DNA from: Pieris napi
Taxonomy: Eukaryota > Arthropoda > Insecta > Lepidoptera > Pieridae
DNA length: 64,000 nucleotides
Direction: 5' to 3'
Assembly: GCF_905475465.1 (NCBI RefSeq)
Contig: NC_062240.1
Coordinates: forward strand, 9,005,001-9,069,000
Shown: in pieces, positions 34,441 to 47,470 of the stretch
How the letters are laid out: every line of letters begins with the position of its first letter
How positions within the stretch are numbered: the stretch's first letter is position 1
The notes under the pieces: generated by a model
Seen by the model: only the letters and a program-made list of their open reading frames with translations
Databases searched by the model: none
What the model was told of the DNA's origin: nothing
Translations under genes and position numbers: made by a program

Positions 34441-35220
34441 ATGACAATACTACTGTTTACTAAATATGTAAAATATATGATTCATATTTATAAGGCACAC
34501 TAATACACTCTCGTAGAGAAAATACTAAACAATACAGAATATGCACGCACGACACATCACAAATTCAGAATTAGACCGACGATAAATATATAAACATTTA
34601 ATGAATGCGAATGATGAAAAAACAATGACAATTATAAATGACAATAAAATAAATAATCTTAAGATTAAAACACATCGATCGGTACCGGAACAATAGTGGC
34701 AGCATATTACGGTTGAAAACGCGAAGACTATCGCAAAAAGGATCAGTGTCCTCAAAGCATCGTCATATTACTAGAAAATATTAAATCTCTTTCTTGCTTT
34801 CAAGCGATTTTTAGCTTGAAACTTTATTAACGATTTTCCAACGTCGTTATAACCTAAATATTATGATACAGCGCAAATTTTCCCCGTGAAAATAAATTAA
34901 AAACGCAACAACACGGTAACAAAGCCGCCCAATAAATCAAGGCAGGTGAGTGCTGTTTGTGCATTAAGAAAAGCCCGCCACGGCCTCTCGGCCCTTTCTT
35001 CGGGCTTTAAAAAGCAGTCGATATTTTCGCATAGTCATCGACATCACATAAATATTGGAAATGGGGGCCTTTCTTGTCTTGGGATAATTAATGTCTAGCA
35101 ACGTCGCGACTTGTTTTGTTGCCGTGAATTAAAATTGGCCACGCGAACGAGTTATTGTTTTGCATTTTTAACATATGTATATAGACGTACGTATGATGTA
35201 TAACTAACTTCTTATTAAAA
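34441..35220. other. intergenic
   Basis: A moderately GC-rich patch lies at 34960-35010 (CCGCCACGGCCTCTCGGCCC). The 76-codon minus-strand ORF at 34525 starts with a hydrophobic stretch but has no homology I recognise. Confidence 0.35.
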
Positions 35221-35596
35221 AAAAACGGGTGCGTGTACTTATATACGCGCGTAAGAAGTTATACTTCTTCGGCATTATTAAAAAAAGTTTTTAATTGCAT
35301 ACAAATAATTAATTATAATTAAATAATCAAAACCTGGAAAAGGAGTCATTATAGTCAATAAAGTTCAATTTACATTTGAAAAATTAAATAAATAAACATT
35401 TATTATTATTCTCTTACATTAAGTGTAACATAAATTCTATTATTATTCGAATGTTGTTTTTAAATTATGTCCAATGCCGTAGCATCTTCCGTGGGCAACT
35501 TCATTCTGTTAATTTTGCGTCACGGTGCGCGAGCATCGTAAAATTTCACTCTCATCAATTTTTCATAACGCGCCTAAAGAAGTATAACTTCAAAAA
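35221..35596. mobile_element. element with palindromic inverted ends (copy B)
   Basis: Left end GAAGTTATACTTCTTCGGC (35255-35273), right end GCCTAAAGAAGTATAACTTC (35572-35591). The A-run plus GGGTGCGTGTAC upstream matches copy A at 26650. The interior differs and encodes nothing. Confidence 0.65.
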
Positions 35597-37109
35597 GCCA
35601 TATGTTGGTTTCAACTGTTTAGCAACATTTACATATAGACATTCTTCTTCTTCAGTCGCGATCTTCCTTTCTGAAGGTTGAGTTAGTGGCGTTGTACAAC
35701 TTCCTCCACTCCCCACTGTCTTCGGCAAGCCTCTGCGCCTATGTGATGGTAAGACCTAAAAGGGTTCTTTAATTGATCGGATCAGAAAGTAGGGGATCGG
35801 CCTCGAAATCTGATTCCCTCTACTCTGCCAGTCACGATAAGTTTTTCGAAATTTGCGCGTAGTACAAATAAACTCACCGATGGTAACCAATTATCAAATG
35901 ACGTGTTTTATAATCGTCTTAGTATGGACGTTGTTTCTTTAGCTGTCCAGGGAATGTATTAAGTAATTCCTTTTGTATTGTTATCTAAAATATTATTAAA
36001 TTATTTTATATGTAATTTACATTTACCTATATAGATTATAACGATTATGAAATACAAAGGCAAAGCGTTTGAACAAAGAGTAATGCCAAGGTTTAAACGT
36101 TTAATCGTTTATCACTTGATTATACAGCCAGGATTATATAATATCAGTTAACTCAATAAAACATCAAACAAATATAAATGTTATACTGGAGTATAAAGTA
36201 ATGATGAAATGAATAATTATTACAGGTTTAACATCGTTTTCGTACCGTTTCATTACGAGTAAATATAATATTATACCAAAACGATATTATGAGTAAATCA
36301 TGAACGAATTTCCCTTATCAAAAGGGGGTCGTCAAAAACAAAAGGCCGAATGTTGGCAATATCTCAAAAGTCGGCAACAAAAAATCGCCTTATCTCACAC
36401 ACGCAATTTGCGTCGACAATTTTCGGCGCTTCCTCTCATTACCCTGGCGTGATATATTTGCGTGTTTATTACAGCAATTACTTAGAGTAAATCTCACGTC
36501 CTTCCTCCCCCCTCCCCCTCGGAGGGTCGCGCCCTCCACCGCCATTTTACCCTCCTTCCGGCCGGCCCTGCCCTTAAGTCTTATGTACCTCGTAAGTTTC
36601 TTCGCGGACTTGGTAACCGGATTCAAATTGGGGCGAATTTAGTAGCAATTAATTATAGAGCTGTGGAAGTGTCGCCAGTATTGGTACCCCGTACCCTCGA
36701 TTCTCGTTATTAATATTACGATTCTGAATAATTTTATGATTTACCGACGGAAGAGGTCTGTAGCAATTACTGGGCTTAGCGATTGTTGGAGATTTTATAC
36801 GGACGGAAATTTTAGTTAAATTCCTAAATTAAAGTGAAATTTTCATTTAGCAATTTGTTTGGCTTAGTTAATTACTTTATTTATTTTAAACGGTACCCAT
36901 AATAAAAAGATACCAGATATTGGTAAGAAGATCATATTTTCTAATTAGATATGCGATATGTGCTTTATCGTCTACGTAATTTAGACATGAGTTTCTCTAT
37001 TGAGCTTAATTTAAGACACCAATTTTGATAAGTTTTATTAAATAAATAAGAAGAACCACGAATAACAACTTAGTTGTTAGTAGATTTCTAGTGTAACTTA
37101 AAACTTAGT
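35597..37109. other. intergenic with a GC-rich patch
   Basis: 36300-36660 is repeat-free and CpG-rich (TCGGAGGGTCGCGCCCTCC, TTCCGGCCGGCCCTGCCC). The 78-codon minus-strand ORF there is compositional. The rest is AT-rich. Confidence 0.35.
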
Positions 37110-37262
37110 CATAGTTCAGTCTAAAATCCCCCGTAATCCCTCAATACATGGGGCAGAACTTTTTGTGGTGGCAAAGACTGATCGAGTTTACGATCAGATC
37201 AATTATTACTACGGGAATCGCACTCAGGAACTCCGGATTTCGTTACTAAGCCACGGAGGCGT
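37110..37262 (-). mobile_element. tRNA-derived SINE (family B)
   Basis: Minus strand head GCCTCCGTGGCTTAGTAACG (box A-like) with GCGATTCCC as a weak box B, then a body including TTGCCACCACAAAAAGTTC. Confidence 0.5.
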
Positions 37263-37372
37263 TATAGAGATCAGTTATAGGAATGTTTAAGGTATTACAG
37301 ACAATAGAATCAGTAGCCATAATCTTACAATTAGGAATAAATAAATACATCAAAATAATTTTATTATATACC

Positions 37373-37610
37373 AATGTTGCTACAACCTTTTAGGTCTGGG
37401 CCTCAGATTTATGTATCTATTCCGTGAATATTACTAATAGGCAAGTAAGTGATCAACCTTCTCTACCTGAGATATACCGTCGACTTTTTGGGTCTGCTAA
37501 CAATGTTTTACTTTCTGTCTGCACATATAAGTATGTGTCCATTGGTGCATAGCGATCGAACCTACGAGCCGAGGGATGAAACTCGCACGTTAAAACCACT
37601 AGGCCACTTT
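37373..37610 (-). mobile_element. tRNA-derived SINE (family A)
   Basis: Minus strand box A-like GTGGCCTAGTGGTTTTAACG; box B degraded to GTTCGATCGC; tail CAGACCTAAAAGGTTGTAGC. Confidence 0.75.
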
Positions 37611-38035
37611 GCAAAACTAATCTTAATATTAACACTTAAAATCCTAATCATATAGTATAACAATTAACACTGCCAAGTTACAAGTTATTTACAAGAAAAT
37701 TCAACGCAGCAAGTTAAATCCAGATATTAATCTCTCAGCGGCATCCGAGCGCTGGATTCGCCATTTTGCGCCTAAATATGATAAACTTTCCCCCGAATTT
37801 CTTACCCCCCGTTCCTTGGCGAGAAGAATGCCTGTGGGGGCCTTCCAAGTCTTACGGCCCCGCTTTTAAACTAAGCTCGTTAATTAATTACAGCCAAGTC
37901 GGCTGCGGAGGGTACTGCTTACATAGCGTTATATACCAGTTAAATATTGCATCGAAATATATGTTTCAGAAAGTTTTAAGTTGACAATTGTGGGCTTAAA
38001 AAACTTTTTCTAGCGTGCTAAAATATAATAAAAAA
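37611..38035. other. short intergenic block
   Basis: 37730-37930 is GC-richer and repeat-free (GCATCCGAGCGCTGGATTCG, CCAAGTCGGCTGCGGAGG). Candidate regulatory. Confidence 0.3.
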
Positions 38036-38315
38036 ATAAATCAGTGGCGCTAGAACCTTGGTCTTAGCCTCAGATTTCTGAATCTGTTTCATTATCATTT
38101 TTAAATCTAATAGGCAAGTAGGTGATCAGCCTGACACACGCCGTCGACTTTTTGGGTCTAAGACATGTCGATTTCCTCACGATGTTTACCTACACCGTTC
38201 GAGCAAATGTTAAATGCGCACATAGAAAGAAAGTGCATTGGTGCACAGCCGGAGATCGAACCTACGACCTCAGGTATGAGAGTCGCACGCTGAAGCCACT
38301 AGGCCAACACTGCTC
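38036..38315 (-). mobile_element. tRNA-derived SINE (family A)
   Basis: Minus strand head GAGCAGTGTTGGCCTAGTGG, box B-like GGTTCGATCTCC, tail ending GCGCCACTGATTT. Almost full length. Confidence 0.83.
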
Positions 38316-38331
38316 TGCTGATAAAATACAA

Positions 38332-38655
38332 TACCTCATGCTAAAAGGCTGAGCGAGGGAAATACCAGCTGAGAGTACTAACCTGATTTAGGTTGTGGAT
38401 AATTCCAATATCGGTAACTCATACAAAAATCTTATACAACATTATAACTTAAATAACAAGAACTATATTTATAAATTACATTACTGTCAATAAAGTTTTT
38501 ACTATTTTACATAGACATATTTCGTGCCCAGATTACCTACTAGATTTGAAGTAAGTGTAAGGTCGGCAACGCACTCGCGAACCCTTTGGCATTAAGCGTG
38601 TATCAATTAACATCAGATGAGCTACCTGCCCGATTGCCCCTGTTCTATTAAAAAA
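38332..38655 (+). repeat. chimeric repeat with LINE-derived 3' tail (copy 2)
   Basis: It starts CCTCATGCTAAAAGGCTGAG. It shares AACTATATTTATAAATTA and CCCAGATTACCTACTAGAT with 12269-12551, then GGTCGGCAACGCACTCGCGA and an A-rich end. Confidence 0.6.
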
Positions 38656-39711
38656 AATGTTTCTTCAATGCATATAATATTTATAAATCTTTATGAAAAA
38701 AAATCGTTAATTATTTACATAACTCGAGGGTTTAAGTATTTTTTAGTAATCGTTTTTTTTAGCTTCCATAAATATAACCATAGATAATAATCTACTAGAA
38801 TTTAATAAGGGGTTTTAAGACAATAATATCCACACATAACTCTTTTCCATAATTTTTATACCGCAGCACTCGGCTTTCATTCAAATACGTTGCTAATTTT
38901 AGCGTCATTTTTCACAACCACTTGTGACACAAAAAAAAACTATTGAAATTATGAAAACGTCACTTGGAATGAAAGAATCGTCAAGAAAGCTGCGTTTCTT
39001 TTAAATAACTTATATGGGTTTTATTTTATATTCATTTTGTACGGATCTTAAGTGTTGTCGTTTTAAGACCGTTGGCGTGGTGTAACTCTGAGTGTGAACT
39101 GTGTACCATTTTAATGAGAAGGTACTTAATTTAGAAAATTCATTCAAACTCGTATATAGTGTTGGTATGTATATGTAGAGTCTGGCTAATGAAAGAAGAT
39201 AATTGAATTATTTGAAAACTTTCGGATGGCACAGAATGTCATTGAATTTCTTAGGTTAGTATGATTTATTGTCTTCATACTTCATGCAATTACTTATTTT
39301 TATTTCTACTATATATTTTTTCCGAATAGTTAACAGGTATAATAGCCTAAACATTTAGAAAGTTTCATAATCAACGTGAGAGACAGTGACTCTGATGAAT
39401 CTATGCATAATGATTTTTTGGATTCTGATTTTGATTATTTCGAATAATGTTGTGTTTTATAATAAACATAGTTTCAGTTTTCCATGCAATGCTAGTCATT
39501 TTAAGTATCAATAGTAAAAGACTATTATACGTTACTATCAATGTAAAAAAAATAAAATCAAGTATCAAGTATGTTTAATCCACAAAATATATCAAACTTT
39601 TAGGGATGTCATACTATTTTTTTTATAATTTGCCGCGCTTTTTCGTTATCTTCTTTCATTAGCCAGACTCTATGCTTTAGTATATTTGGCTAAAACGTTA
39701 AGTGTTTTTCC
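38656..39711. other. AT-rich intergenic
   Basis: Nothing recognised. Confidence 0.5.
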
Positions 39712-39850
39712 GAACTAATTCTACTTAGGGTCCTTAAAGAACAAAGCGTACCAAATCTTCAACGGCAACGCATTTGTGAGCCTTCTCGCAATGGTGTGGT
39801 CCATGGGCGGTATCACTTAACATCAGATCCTGCCCGTTTATATGAAAAAA
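39712..39850 (+). repeat. 5'-truncated LINE tail
   Basis: TTCTACTTAGGGTCCTTAAA, AACGGCAACGCATTTGTGAG and GGGCGGTATCACTTAACATC. Diverged. Confidence 0.65.
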
Positions 39851-39999
39851 AGTATGTTGAATAGCTAGATTTCGTTTTGTCTTGAAACAACATACTAAGT
39901 TTGTTACGTCAATAAATAGTTACCAATACAGAATACGTGATAATGAAAATTATAGACTAATTGCTAGGAATATAGTTGGCATTTTAATGTCCTAAACAA

Positions 40000-40137
40000 T
40001 CTTCAAGATTGAGCGACCAATTCTTAAAAGGCCGGCAACGCACTCGCGAGCCCTCTGGCATTGAGAGTGTGATTGGGCTCAGAGTAACATCAGATGAGCC
40101 TCCTGCCCATTTGCCCCCTGTTATATATAAAAAAAAA
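40000..40137 (+). repeat. 5'-truncated LINE tail
   Basis: The frame LKGRQRTREPSGIESV encodes the C-terminal signature of this LINE family. The 3' end is CCATTTGCCCCCTGTTATAT plus A's. Confidence 0.72.
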
Positions 40138-40198
40138 TCGGAAGCCAAAACCACACTTACCTATCTGATAAACAATAAAGTACAAGCTCCCACCTTTT

Positions 40199-40305
40199 CA
40201 GAATGCCAAATCATAAAATGACTGCTTCACGACTGATTTGAGAGCGACCGCCGATGCGAAAACCGCTGTGTGAGTTCGTGAAGTGAGTTACAGAATCACA
40301 GGGCT
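40199..40305 (-). repeat. half copy of the 22.6-kb foldback element
   Basis: Read on the minus strand it matches the left arm plus centre of 22605-22774 (AGCCCTGTGATTCTGTAACT through CGACTGATTTGAGAGCG). The second arm is missing. Confidence 0.7.
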
Positions 40306-40656
40306 GTAAGTCTAAAGTTCTCAAAACCGCGAACAATGTTAACACGGTGTAATCGCCTCGCAACATATTGTTGACATCAAACCGCGTACAACGAAAACTT
40401 TTGCTTAATTTATTCATATAACACGTCTTGGCTTTTTCACTTCCCTTGCTCAAAATTACAATTTGAATATTAATAATTATCATGAGCGGAGACTTAATGA
40501 CACGTCACACAAGTTTTAATGAAACGACCGCTCGTCTGCGAACTTTAGAAATTAAGACTTGTTCCACGAATGGATTTCACGTTGAACCTAAATATTATTT
40601 ATTTATTAACTTTTCTTTGTAGTTATACAGAAATACAGTACCTACAATTAAAATAA
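40306..40656. other. intergenic
   Basis: No element seen. Confidence 0.4.
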
Positions 40657-41000
40657 TCTTGATATATATAAATTACGCGTCACGTTGTTTGTCCGCTATG
40701 GACTCCTAAACTACTTAACCGATTGCAATCAAATTTGCACACCGTATGCAGTTTGATCTAACTTAAAAGATAGGATAGCTTACACATATATATATATATC
40801 TACTGTACGTGTGTATGTCACTGAACTCCTCTTGAACGGCTGGAGCGATTTGCATGATTTTTTTTGTATTGGTAGAGCCCTGCATCAGTAAGATTCACAA
40901 ATCAGCATGTCAAATAGCGCTGCAGTCAGTACTTTCATAATTTGTTTAATATTCTAATCGTTTGAAATATCAACAGGACAACGTCTGTCGGATCCGCTAG
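40657..41000 (+). mobile_element. non-autonomous Helitron (344 bp), second type
   Basis: It begins TC (TCTTGATATATATAAATTAC) after A at 40656 and ends CTAG (40997-41000) before T. An imperfect hairpin (ACAGGAC-AAC-GTCTGT) lies just upstream of the 3' end. An AT-dinucleotide run is internal. The interior differs from the 29.6-kb Helitron. Confidence 0.7.
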
Positions 41001-42508
41001 TAATTAAATAAAAATAGGGGCAACTGGCGGCCTTTTTGTTTTAGAGCGATCTCTACCAGGCAACCACTTTGAGAAAAAAAGAAGATAAGGTGAGCGCAAG
41101 AAGTGCAAATCTATATAAGATATAGAGTTACTTAGTGAAAAAGCTTTGTTAAAACAGGACAATAATAAAAAAAAGAATACATGAAAAACAAAAACAGTCA
41201 TGAATCATGATAATTTCAGATCTGTTAGTACGAAAGTTGGGATACGATGTGGCCAGGTAATACTTGTACATTGGAGACTTAAAGGAAGATAGAGGCGCTA
41301 AGCGAATAGGAACGGGAAATGAATTATTATGTTATGCATCAATAATTAATATGTTGAAACTAAATTTATATCCGTTTTCGCCGAGAATAAGTTGTTGCTT
41401 GCGCCTCACATACTTTGTTGTTAATAGAATTACTGTAAAAAATACCTTTTATTATAAACAAAAAGCACGCGCGAACGTTTAGCCAACTCAGCGCATTCAC
41501 TACCTAATCCCTTCACGGCATGCTTGACGCAAACCAAAACAAAACTAAACAGTTTATGAAGTACATAAACACGCAATACTAACACGATTCGCGTTCAAGA
41601 GAGCGAAAAATAAAATAACACAGCATAGGCGCGGTTTCTCGCCCCAGGCTTGTAATTTTTCTAGATATTTCACATTTTACTCGTAGACACCCGCAGGCGC
41701 TATGCCGCTACGCCGTAGCGCTACGCCAGGGCAAAATGATGTGCTATTTATATAGGCGGCTGAAAATATTATTAATTGATACTTTGTTGATTCTATATTC
41801 AAGTGCCTACTCTTAGTATTGGCACATATATCTTTGTCATTTCATCATGAGCATACAAACTGATAGGTCCAACGCTACCTTGATTGCATAAATAATAATA
41901 GTAGTTTCTATGTCTTTTCTATATTATATAGTATATACACTATTTGATATTATTCCTATTAAAAAATTGATAAATATTATAATTGTTGTATGAATTTGGT
42001 TATAAACATATACTATTTCGACAATGAAATCAATAAGAATTATGTTTAAATCCTAAAGTTCATATATTTGTAATAACAAATACTTATTAGCTTTAGGACC
42101 AAAATGCTGCCTTTATCTTAATATATAAGACGTATATTTGCGTATAGTTTACATCTTCGTTATAAGAATTGCAAGTCATATAGCACGTCCGAAACGTCGC
42201 GTGCCGGACGGGTCCGGACGCCGGATCAGGAAACGTATTACGCCCAAATGAATTCCCAGCCGTTTCCGGCCCACGACAAATCCGAGCAAGCCGCACCCAA
42301 GACCCTTTATCAGCTACTGTTTAAAAGAAATAATTAATGACAACAATTAAATAACAGTAAAGTTATGGTTTAGTTTGACTCTGTGCTAATATTAACTTAC
42401 ACTTCCGGTAAATACCAAATGGACTTCGAGATTATAAGTGCGTTAACAAACAAACCACAATTTAATATGACTTACAACATGTATACAACATATTATACAC
42501 ATATATTA
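41001..42508. other. intergenic with two GC-richer patches
   Basis: 41600-41760 contains the perfect mini-hairpin CGCTACG-C-CGTAGCG (41706-41720). 42175-42310 is CpG-rich (GTCCGGACGCCGGATCAGG). No ORF of note. Confidence 0.35.
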
Positions 42509-42690
42509 TTATTATTAAACCTTTATTTAATCCATACAACAATTGGTTAGTTTATATTCCTTAATATTAGTATTAGTTAAGTTAGTAAGTTTTAAACAAA
42601 ATTTAAGTTAGATTTATTTTTAATTTTTTATGTCTAGTTTTTGTATGTATCTCTAAAAGGGGTTTAGGGAAAAGGCCTCCTACTTACACA
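42509..42690 (-). repeat. RTE-type LINE 3' end
   Basis: Minus strand GGAGGCCTTTTCCCTAAACC, then AATAAAGGTTTAATAATAAT. No coding part is left. Confidence 0.5.
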
Positions 42691-42779
42691 TATATATTCA
42701 GTTGTAATAATTTAATAGGTGTTATCTTGGGTGTAAAAAATAATACATCAAATTCTACTTCTATCACTAGTTTCTCTTT

Positions 42780-42813
42780 CTAACATTGAAATATTAATTA
42801 ATTTCAATGTTAG
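42780..42813. repeat. 13-bp inverted repeat
   Basis: CTAACATTGAAAT and ATTTCAATGTTAG separated by ATTAATTA. Confidence 0.6.
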
Positions 42814-44246
42814 TTGTTCATCTTCTGGATAAGCTACATTTATTTCACATAAAAGTAGGTAATCCAGAAAATGTAAAATTTACTCATACAGTTGTTTGAA
42901 TTGAATTACAAAAGTATTGAACTAGTACAAACACATTTTTTATCAATTAAACCTAGTATAAGTTTTGAATTTCGAACAATAGACTGTACTGTAGGCTGTT
43001 TCAAGGTAGCGTGTCTGCGATGACGTCACGCCATTTTCACGCTCACAAATCAACATTTCCCTCTCGTCCATCGCATCAATCTTGCCGATATGATTTATTG
43101 GATACTGTCGTTAAAATACCGTCCTCATTAACTCAACCGAACAGGTAGAAATGTCACATCATAAAGAATCGCTTCCCAATTTATTGACATTCCAACCAAT
43201 GTGGGCAAGCTTTAATTGATTCGGATATGGCTTATTAAAAAAGGTACATTTTTCGACTGCGAGGATACGTTGTCATGGCAACGGAGGGGAGGCCTGTCAT
43301 ATTTATATGTACTTTATGATGGCTCCCGCACCCCGCTCGAAACAATCTGCGATACAACGGAATATTAATGTAGACAAAGTATAAACCATGTTTTGTGAAT
43401 CGGGAAGATCTCAGTAATATATTCTTCTTAATAAATGTTTTAATAAAAAACATCTTACTCAAAATAAGTTACTATATAAGTAAAGTCTCGGAAAATAAAC
43501 GGAAAATCAATTTGCGGAAATATAAAAGCCGCTTATTGGCAATCTTCAATTTTAATACAATGCTTATAAAGACTTGAATGAGGCAAGTTAATAGGAAAAC
43601 TTTGAACGCGGGTACTAACCGATTTCCATAAGCGATCGACAGGTGACAGAAAAATAAATAGCTCGAAAATCCGACGACAGTTTCTAATTTGTATCGGATG
43701 AAATATTGCTTTCATTTTTTATTTTAATAGAAGGATTATGGCGCTCAATTTACTCAATTCGCAATTCAATTCAAACATTGTATTAATTTATATTGTAATA
43801 TTTTAGTATTGCATTAAATACTCTTTACGAATATAGTCTGTAGACAGCCAGTTACAATATATATGATATTGGATTTTCAGCGTTGGAATTGGTTTTCTTT
43901 TTTTGGCTCTCGCAAGGCTGACGAGGTGCCTATTTTTTCCCAGTTGTATTTCTTTTCACGTAGCTCTCGTTTTATGGGTCATGCGACTATGCGAGACTAT
44001 TTTTAATGGACGTTGATACCAGTTTTCATTTTTCACCGGGTGATAAATTGACTCCACGTTCACGATGAATGATCATGTTTTTCGATTTGCTTTATTTTTA
44101 TCATGCTTGTGTAATTGCACTTTATTCGTTAAAATACCTAAAAAGTAAACATAGTTTTCGTCGCTCTAATATTGATATGATTTTAATATTTGACAAACAT
44201 GTATGAAAATAGGTTCGCCAGTTTTATTTTAATTGATTTGGTTTTG
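42814..44246. other. intergenic with a repeat-free GC-richer patch
   Basis: 42990-43370 includes GTGTCTGCGATGACGTCACG and CCGCACCCCGCTCGAAAC: possible regulatory element. Several ORFs of 60-75 codons are unconvincing. Confidence 0.35.
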
Positions 44247-44502
44247 AGCGGTGTTGGCTTAGTGGCTTTAGCTACTCTCATCCTGAGGTCGTAGGTTCGA
44301 TTCCGGCTGTGCAGCAATGGACTTTCTTTCTATGTGCGCATTTAACATTCGCTTGAAGTGTGAAGGAGACGATCGGGAGGAAACCGGCTTGCGTTACACG
44401 GACGGCGTGTGTCAGGCACAGGAGGCTGATCACTACTTGCCATTAAGATTAACAAATAATCACGAAACAGATACAGAAATCTGAGGCCTAGACCTAAAAA
44501 GG
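44247..44502 (+). mobile_element. tRNA-derived SINE (family A)
   Basis: Head GAGCGGTGTTGGCTTAGTGG, box B GGTTCGATTCC, tail GAGGCCTAGACCTAAAAAGG. Confidence 0.85.
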
Positions 44503-45089
44503 AAAGAATATCCTATTTTTGGTTCTATCTACGACAAAGCTTCAACGAACATTCGCAATGCATTTTAGAAACCAATCTCAGTACAATCGCTTGAAAATGG
44601 AAAAAATCCCCCGAGTCGTGTTCAATTTGGGTTGATTTATATGCAATAGTTAGAACACGTATGCGCCGGCGCTTCCTCCAAGTTATTAGTTTAGCGAGAA
44701 GTGATTGGGCGTCCGTAGCACTCGGCTCGGACGTGACCAGACTATGCCTAATACCGGCTATGGAGTACTTATGTCGTGTCTAAAAGGGTTTCGTTTAGTA
44801 CCACTTCATGTTCGGAATTTAAAATTTTGCTGAAAACGTGCAGGTAGGTTGATTGCAACTGATTTTAGAATAGTTGGGTAGTTATAGTATCAAAACTACC
44901 ACCAGAGAGTAACATAACATTTTGCTTTAAGTAACTTAAGTTTTAGGATTAAAAAAGAAAATTATAGAGAAGTAGTAAAATATGCATATTGTGCCGCAAT
45001 CGAATAGGTAGCTTATTGAGCTCTTGGAATTATAAATTTAAATATAAGAATTAGGGCAAAACTTTCAATAACACCTTATTGAAATCTTA
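44503..45089. other. intergenic
   Basis: A GC-richer stretch at 44640-44760 (ATGCGCCGGCGCTTCCTCC, GCACTCGGCTCGGACGTG); otherwise nothing. Confidence 0.35.
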
Positions 45090-45184
45090 ATCTTCGGCTG
45101 TTACAGACTCATGTTCTGTTCAGGCTGGTCAAAACTAAGAACTCGCGGTACGCCGATGAAAACCACTAAACCACCGAGGTCGTT
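45090..45184 (-). mobile_element. tRNA-derived SINE (family B), 5' fragment
   Basis: Minus strand ACGACCTCGGTGGTTTAGTG, then TACCGCGAGTTCTTAG. Short and diverged. Confidence 0.45.
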
Positions 45185-45739
45185 TGTGGGTTGTCCTATT
45201 TAAATATACATTATACATATATATTACATAAGATTACCTAAGTATTTACTTTGACCTATGAAACCTACCAACTTAAGAAGTTTCGTATAGAAGATCGTAA
45301 GGAAAAACTACGTCAAGTATAAAGTATCAATTCAACAAATTGCTTGAAAACATTACCCCAAGTTTGTATGTCAGGCAATTGTTGAAGACACTCGCTATCT
45401 CAAGCATCATGTCCTGCAAATTGATAAGATCAAGGAAGGGAAGGGTCGCGGATTCCCGCTGCTTAATGCCTACATAGTAAAGTGGGGAATACCTTTGTCA
45501 CATCTTGTCTATAATACTGAAATCTGTGTATTCGATATGCAGACTATTTTTAGGTTAAAGAATTTATTTCTCAAAAAAGACAAATATGTCACTTACATGA
45601 GAATAATAGTTAAGATTAACAAATCATTATCGTCGTTCTTAAAATATTCACAATAAAAAGATAGCCGTACATGCAATAAACTTAAAAGTAACGAATGAAA
45701 TATGAATTAAAATTAATTATAAGAAAGTAATTTTGTCTA
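45185..45739. other. intergenic
   Basis: Nothing recognised. Confidence 0.45.
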
Positions 45740-46170
45740 ACAAACAGTAAAAAATAAGTCCCAACTTGGCTAAGCCTCCTTCAATGTTCTCTTAGTTTAA
45801 TGCATTCGGCTTTCTACCGTGTAAATCTATGAGGTCAACCGCCCTCCTTCGCAGTGATCTACCTATGCTTCTTTTCCCAAACTGGGGTCTGTTCCAGTGA
45901 TTCATTCGTAGGGTCTATCTTCTTTGTGTCTGCCTAAGTGACCTGCCTACAGTAAGTCTGTCTTGCCTCCTTTCTACAAAATTTATTACTTATTTTGTTT
46001 CTCTTTCGAATCTTTAGAAGATTCTTTCCATGGATCTATCGTAATCTTAGTTTTAAGTCTCTTGTGTAGGTCCACGTTTGACATCCGTATCAGAGACAAC
46101 GCAGAAGCGTGGCCAGTGGTATCGAAAACCACTTTCTGTAGTTTTCAATTATAATCGTATCTGTGTCATT
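45740..46170 (-). pseudogene. degenerate RTE-clade reverse-transcriptase C terminus
   Basis: Minus-strand pieces, interrupted by stops and shifts, read AGHLGRHKEDRPYE and an RRRADDLIDLHG-like segment. These are typical of the region after the RT domain in RTE-type LINEs. A different and older subfamily than the 20.6- and 28.4-kb copies. Confidence 0.6.
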
Positions 46171-46629
46171 ATTTCGCAAATTTTTGGTCGGAATTATTCC
46201 AGTCCAGTTTTCTTTCACAGTTAGTATTAATTGTGTACCTACATAGAAAAATTCATTAGTATTTTTGATCGTTGATTGGGGTACGAACGTACATCAAGCA
46301 TAAACTAAAAAATATTTCTTGCGTGTTAAGTTCTAACCCCGTAAGAGTCTAATAAAGTTCAAAATAATATTTCATCTGTGGTATTATAGCAAACGTCAAG
46401 TATTAATAATAATTTACATTAGTTGGCGCCCAAGTTTGCCGGGGCTCGTCGGCTCGAAGTTCCAGACTTTACGATTAAATATTTATTCGACTCGCAAGAC
46501 TAACTTGGCGTTAACTTGTCAATGTAACTCGCCAAGTTTAACTTTAATAATGCATTTTTGAGTTAATAGTTCTTCCACTTCATTATAACCAGTAATACCT
46601 TGGGACATAATAATTGGTCAGAAAGCTTC
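46171..46629. other. intergenic with a GC-richer patch
   Basis: 46420-46550: GTTGGCGCCCAAGTTTGCCG and CTTGGCG/CGCCAAG words in inverted arrangement. Candidate regulatory. Confidence 0.3.
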
Positions 46630-46701
46630 TCAGTGTTGGATTTATCATCATCCCTGAGGTTGTAAGCTCGAACCCCAGCTGTGCATAATGGACTTTTCTT
46701 G
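46630..46701 (+). mobile_element. tRNA-derived SINE (family A), 5' fragment
   Basis: CAGTGTTGGATTTATC, CATCCCTGAGGTTGTAAGC and box B-like GCTCGAACCCC, then breaks off after AATGGACTTTTCTT. Confidence 0.6.
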
Positions 46702-47329
46702 GTGAACGGCCACGTGATCTTTTGCCTACAGTGTTAACAACCACGGTCCAAGTTACTCCAAGTTCTCATCTCCTCTGCGCATTGTGGCCAAAATATGAGA
46801 TAATACGTTGTCTACATATGGTATCGAGTCCGCATGCGAAGTTGGGTCAAGATCGATCATTTGATTGACACCTTAACATGCGCGTCCAGCACCATATATC
46901 AAAAGCCTATCCTTTAAAATAACTACAAAAATATTTATTGTGTTATCGACAAACAAATTAATTTTTATCATAAAATCGAAACTTAATTGTAAGGCTAATA
47001 GTAAACTACAAATTCAACTATCGAATACTCAAATATAAAATTTATCAGTGTAATGATAAAACAATTGAATTTGAGCGTAAGGGATGAATCTCGAAGGGCG
47101 TTATTAGTTAAATAAATTTGCTCACCCAATATGCTCTGTAACTCGATTTAATGGCGATAGAATTGATTCATTCAATTATGAGGAATTTTTAGTGCAGGGG
47201 TGGATAGGGAGTAGTTTTCTCACGACTTCAAAAATGTTTTTGATTTAAGCGAACTGACGATTAAGTATTTATTTATGTTATGCATTGCGATAAATTACTA
47301 TTACTTATTTGTGAGAGAGTTATTAATTT
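46702..47329. other. intergenic
   Basis: Nothing recognised. Confidence 0.45.
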
Positions 47330-47470
47330 ATTCAAGAAAAGAGCGTACCAATTCAAAAGGCCGGCAACGCACTCGCGAGCCCTCTGCCATTGAGAGTGTA
47401 TATGGGCGGCGGTATCACTTAACATCAGGTGAGCCTCCTGCCCGTTTGCCCACCGTTCTATAAAAAAAAT
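47330..47470 (+). repeat. 5'-truncated LINE tail
   Basis: AAGAAAAGAGCGTACCAATT, frame KGRQRTREPSAIESV, then GCCTCCTGCCCGTTTGCCC and A's. Confidence 0.72.
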
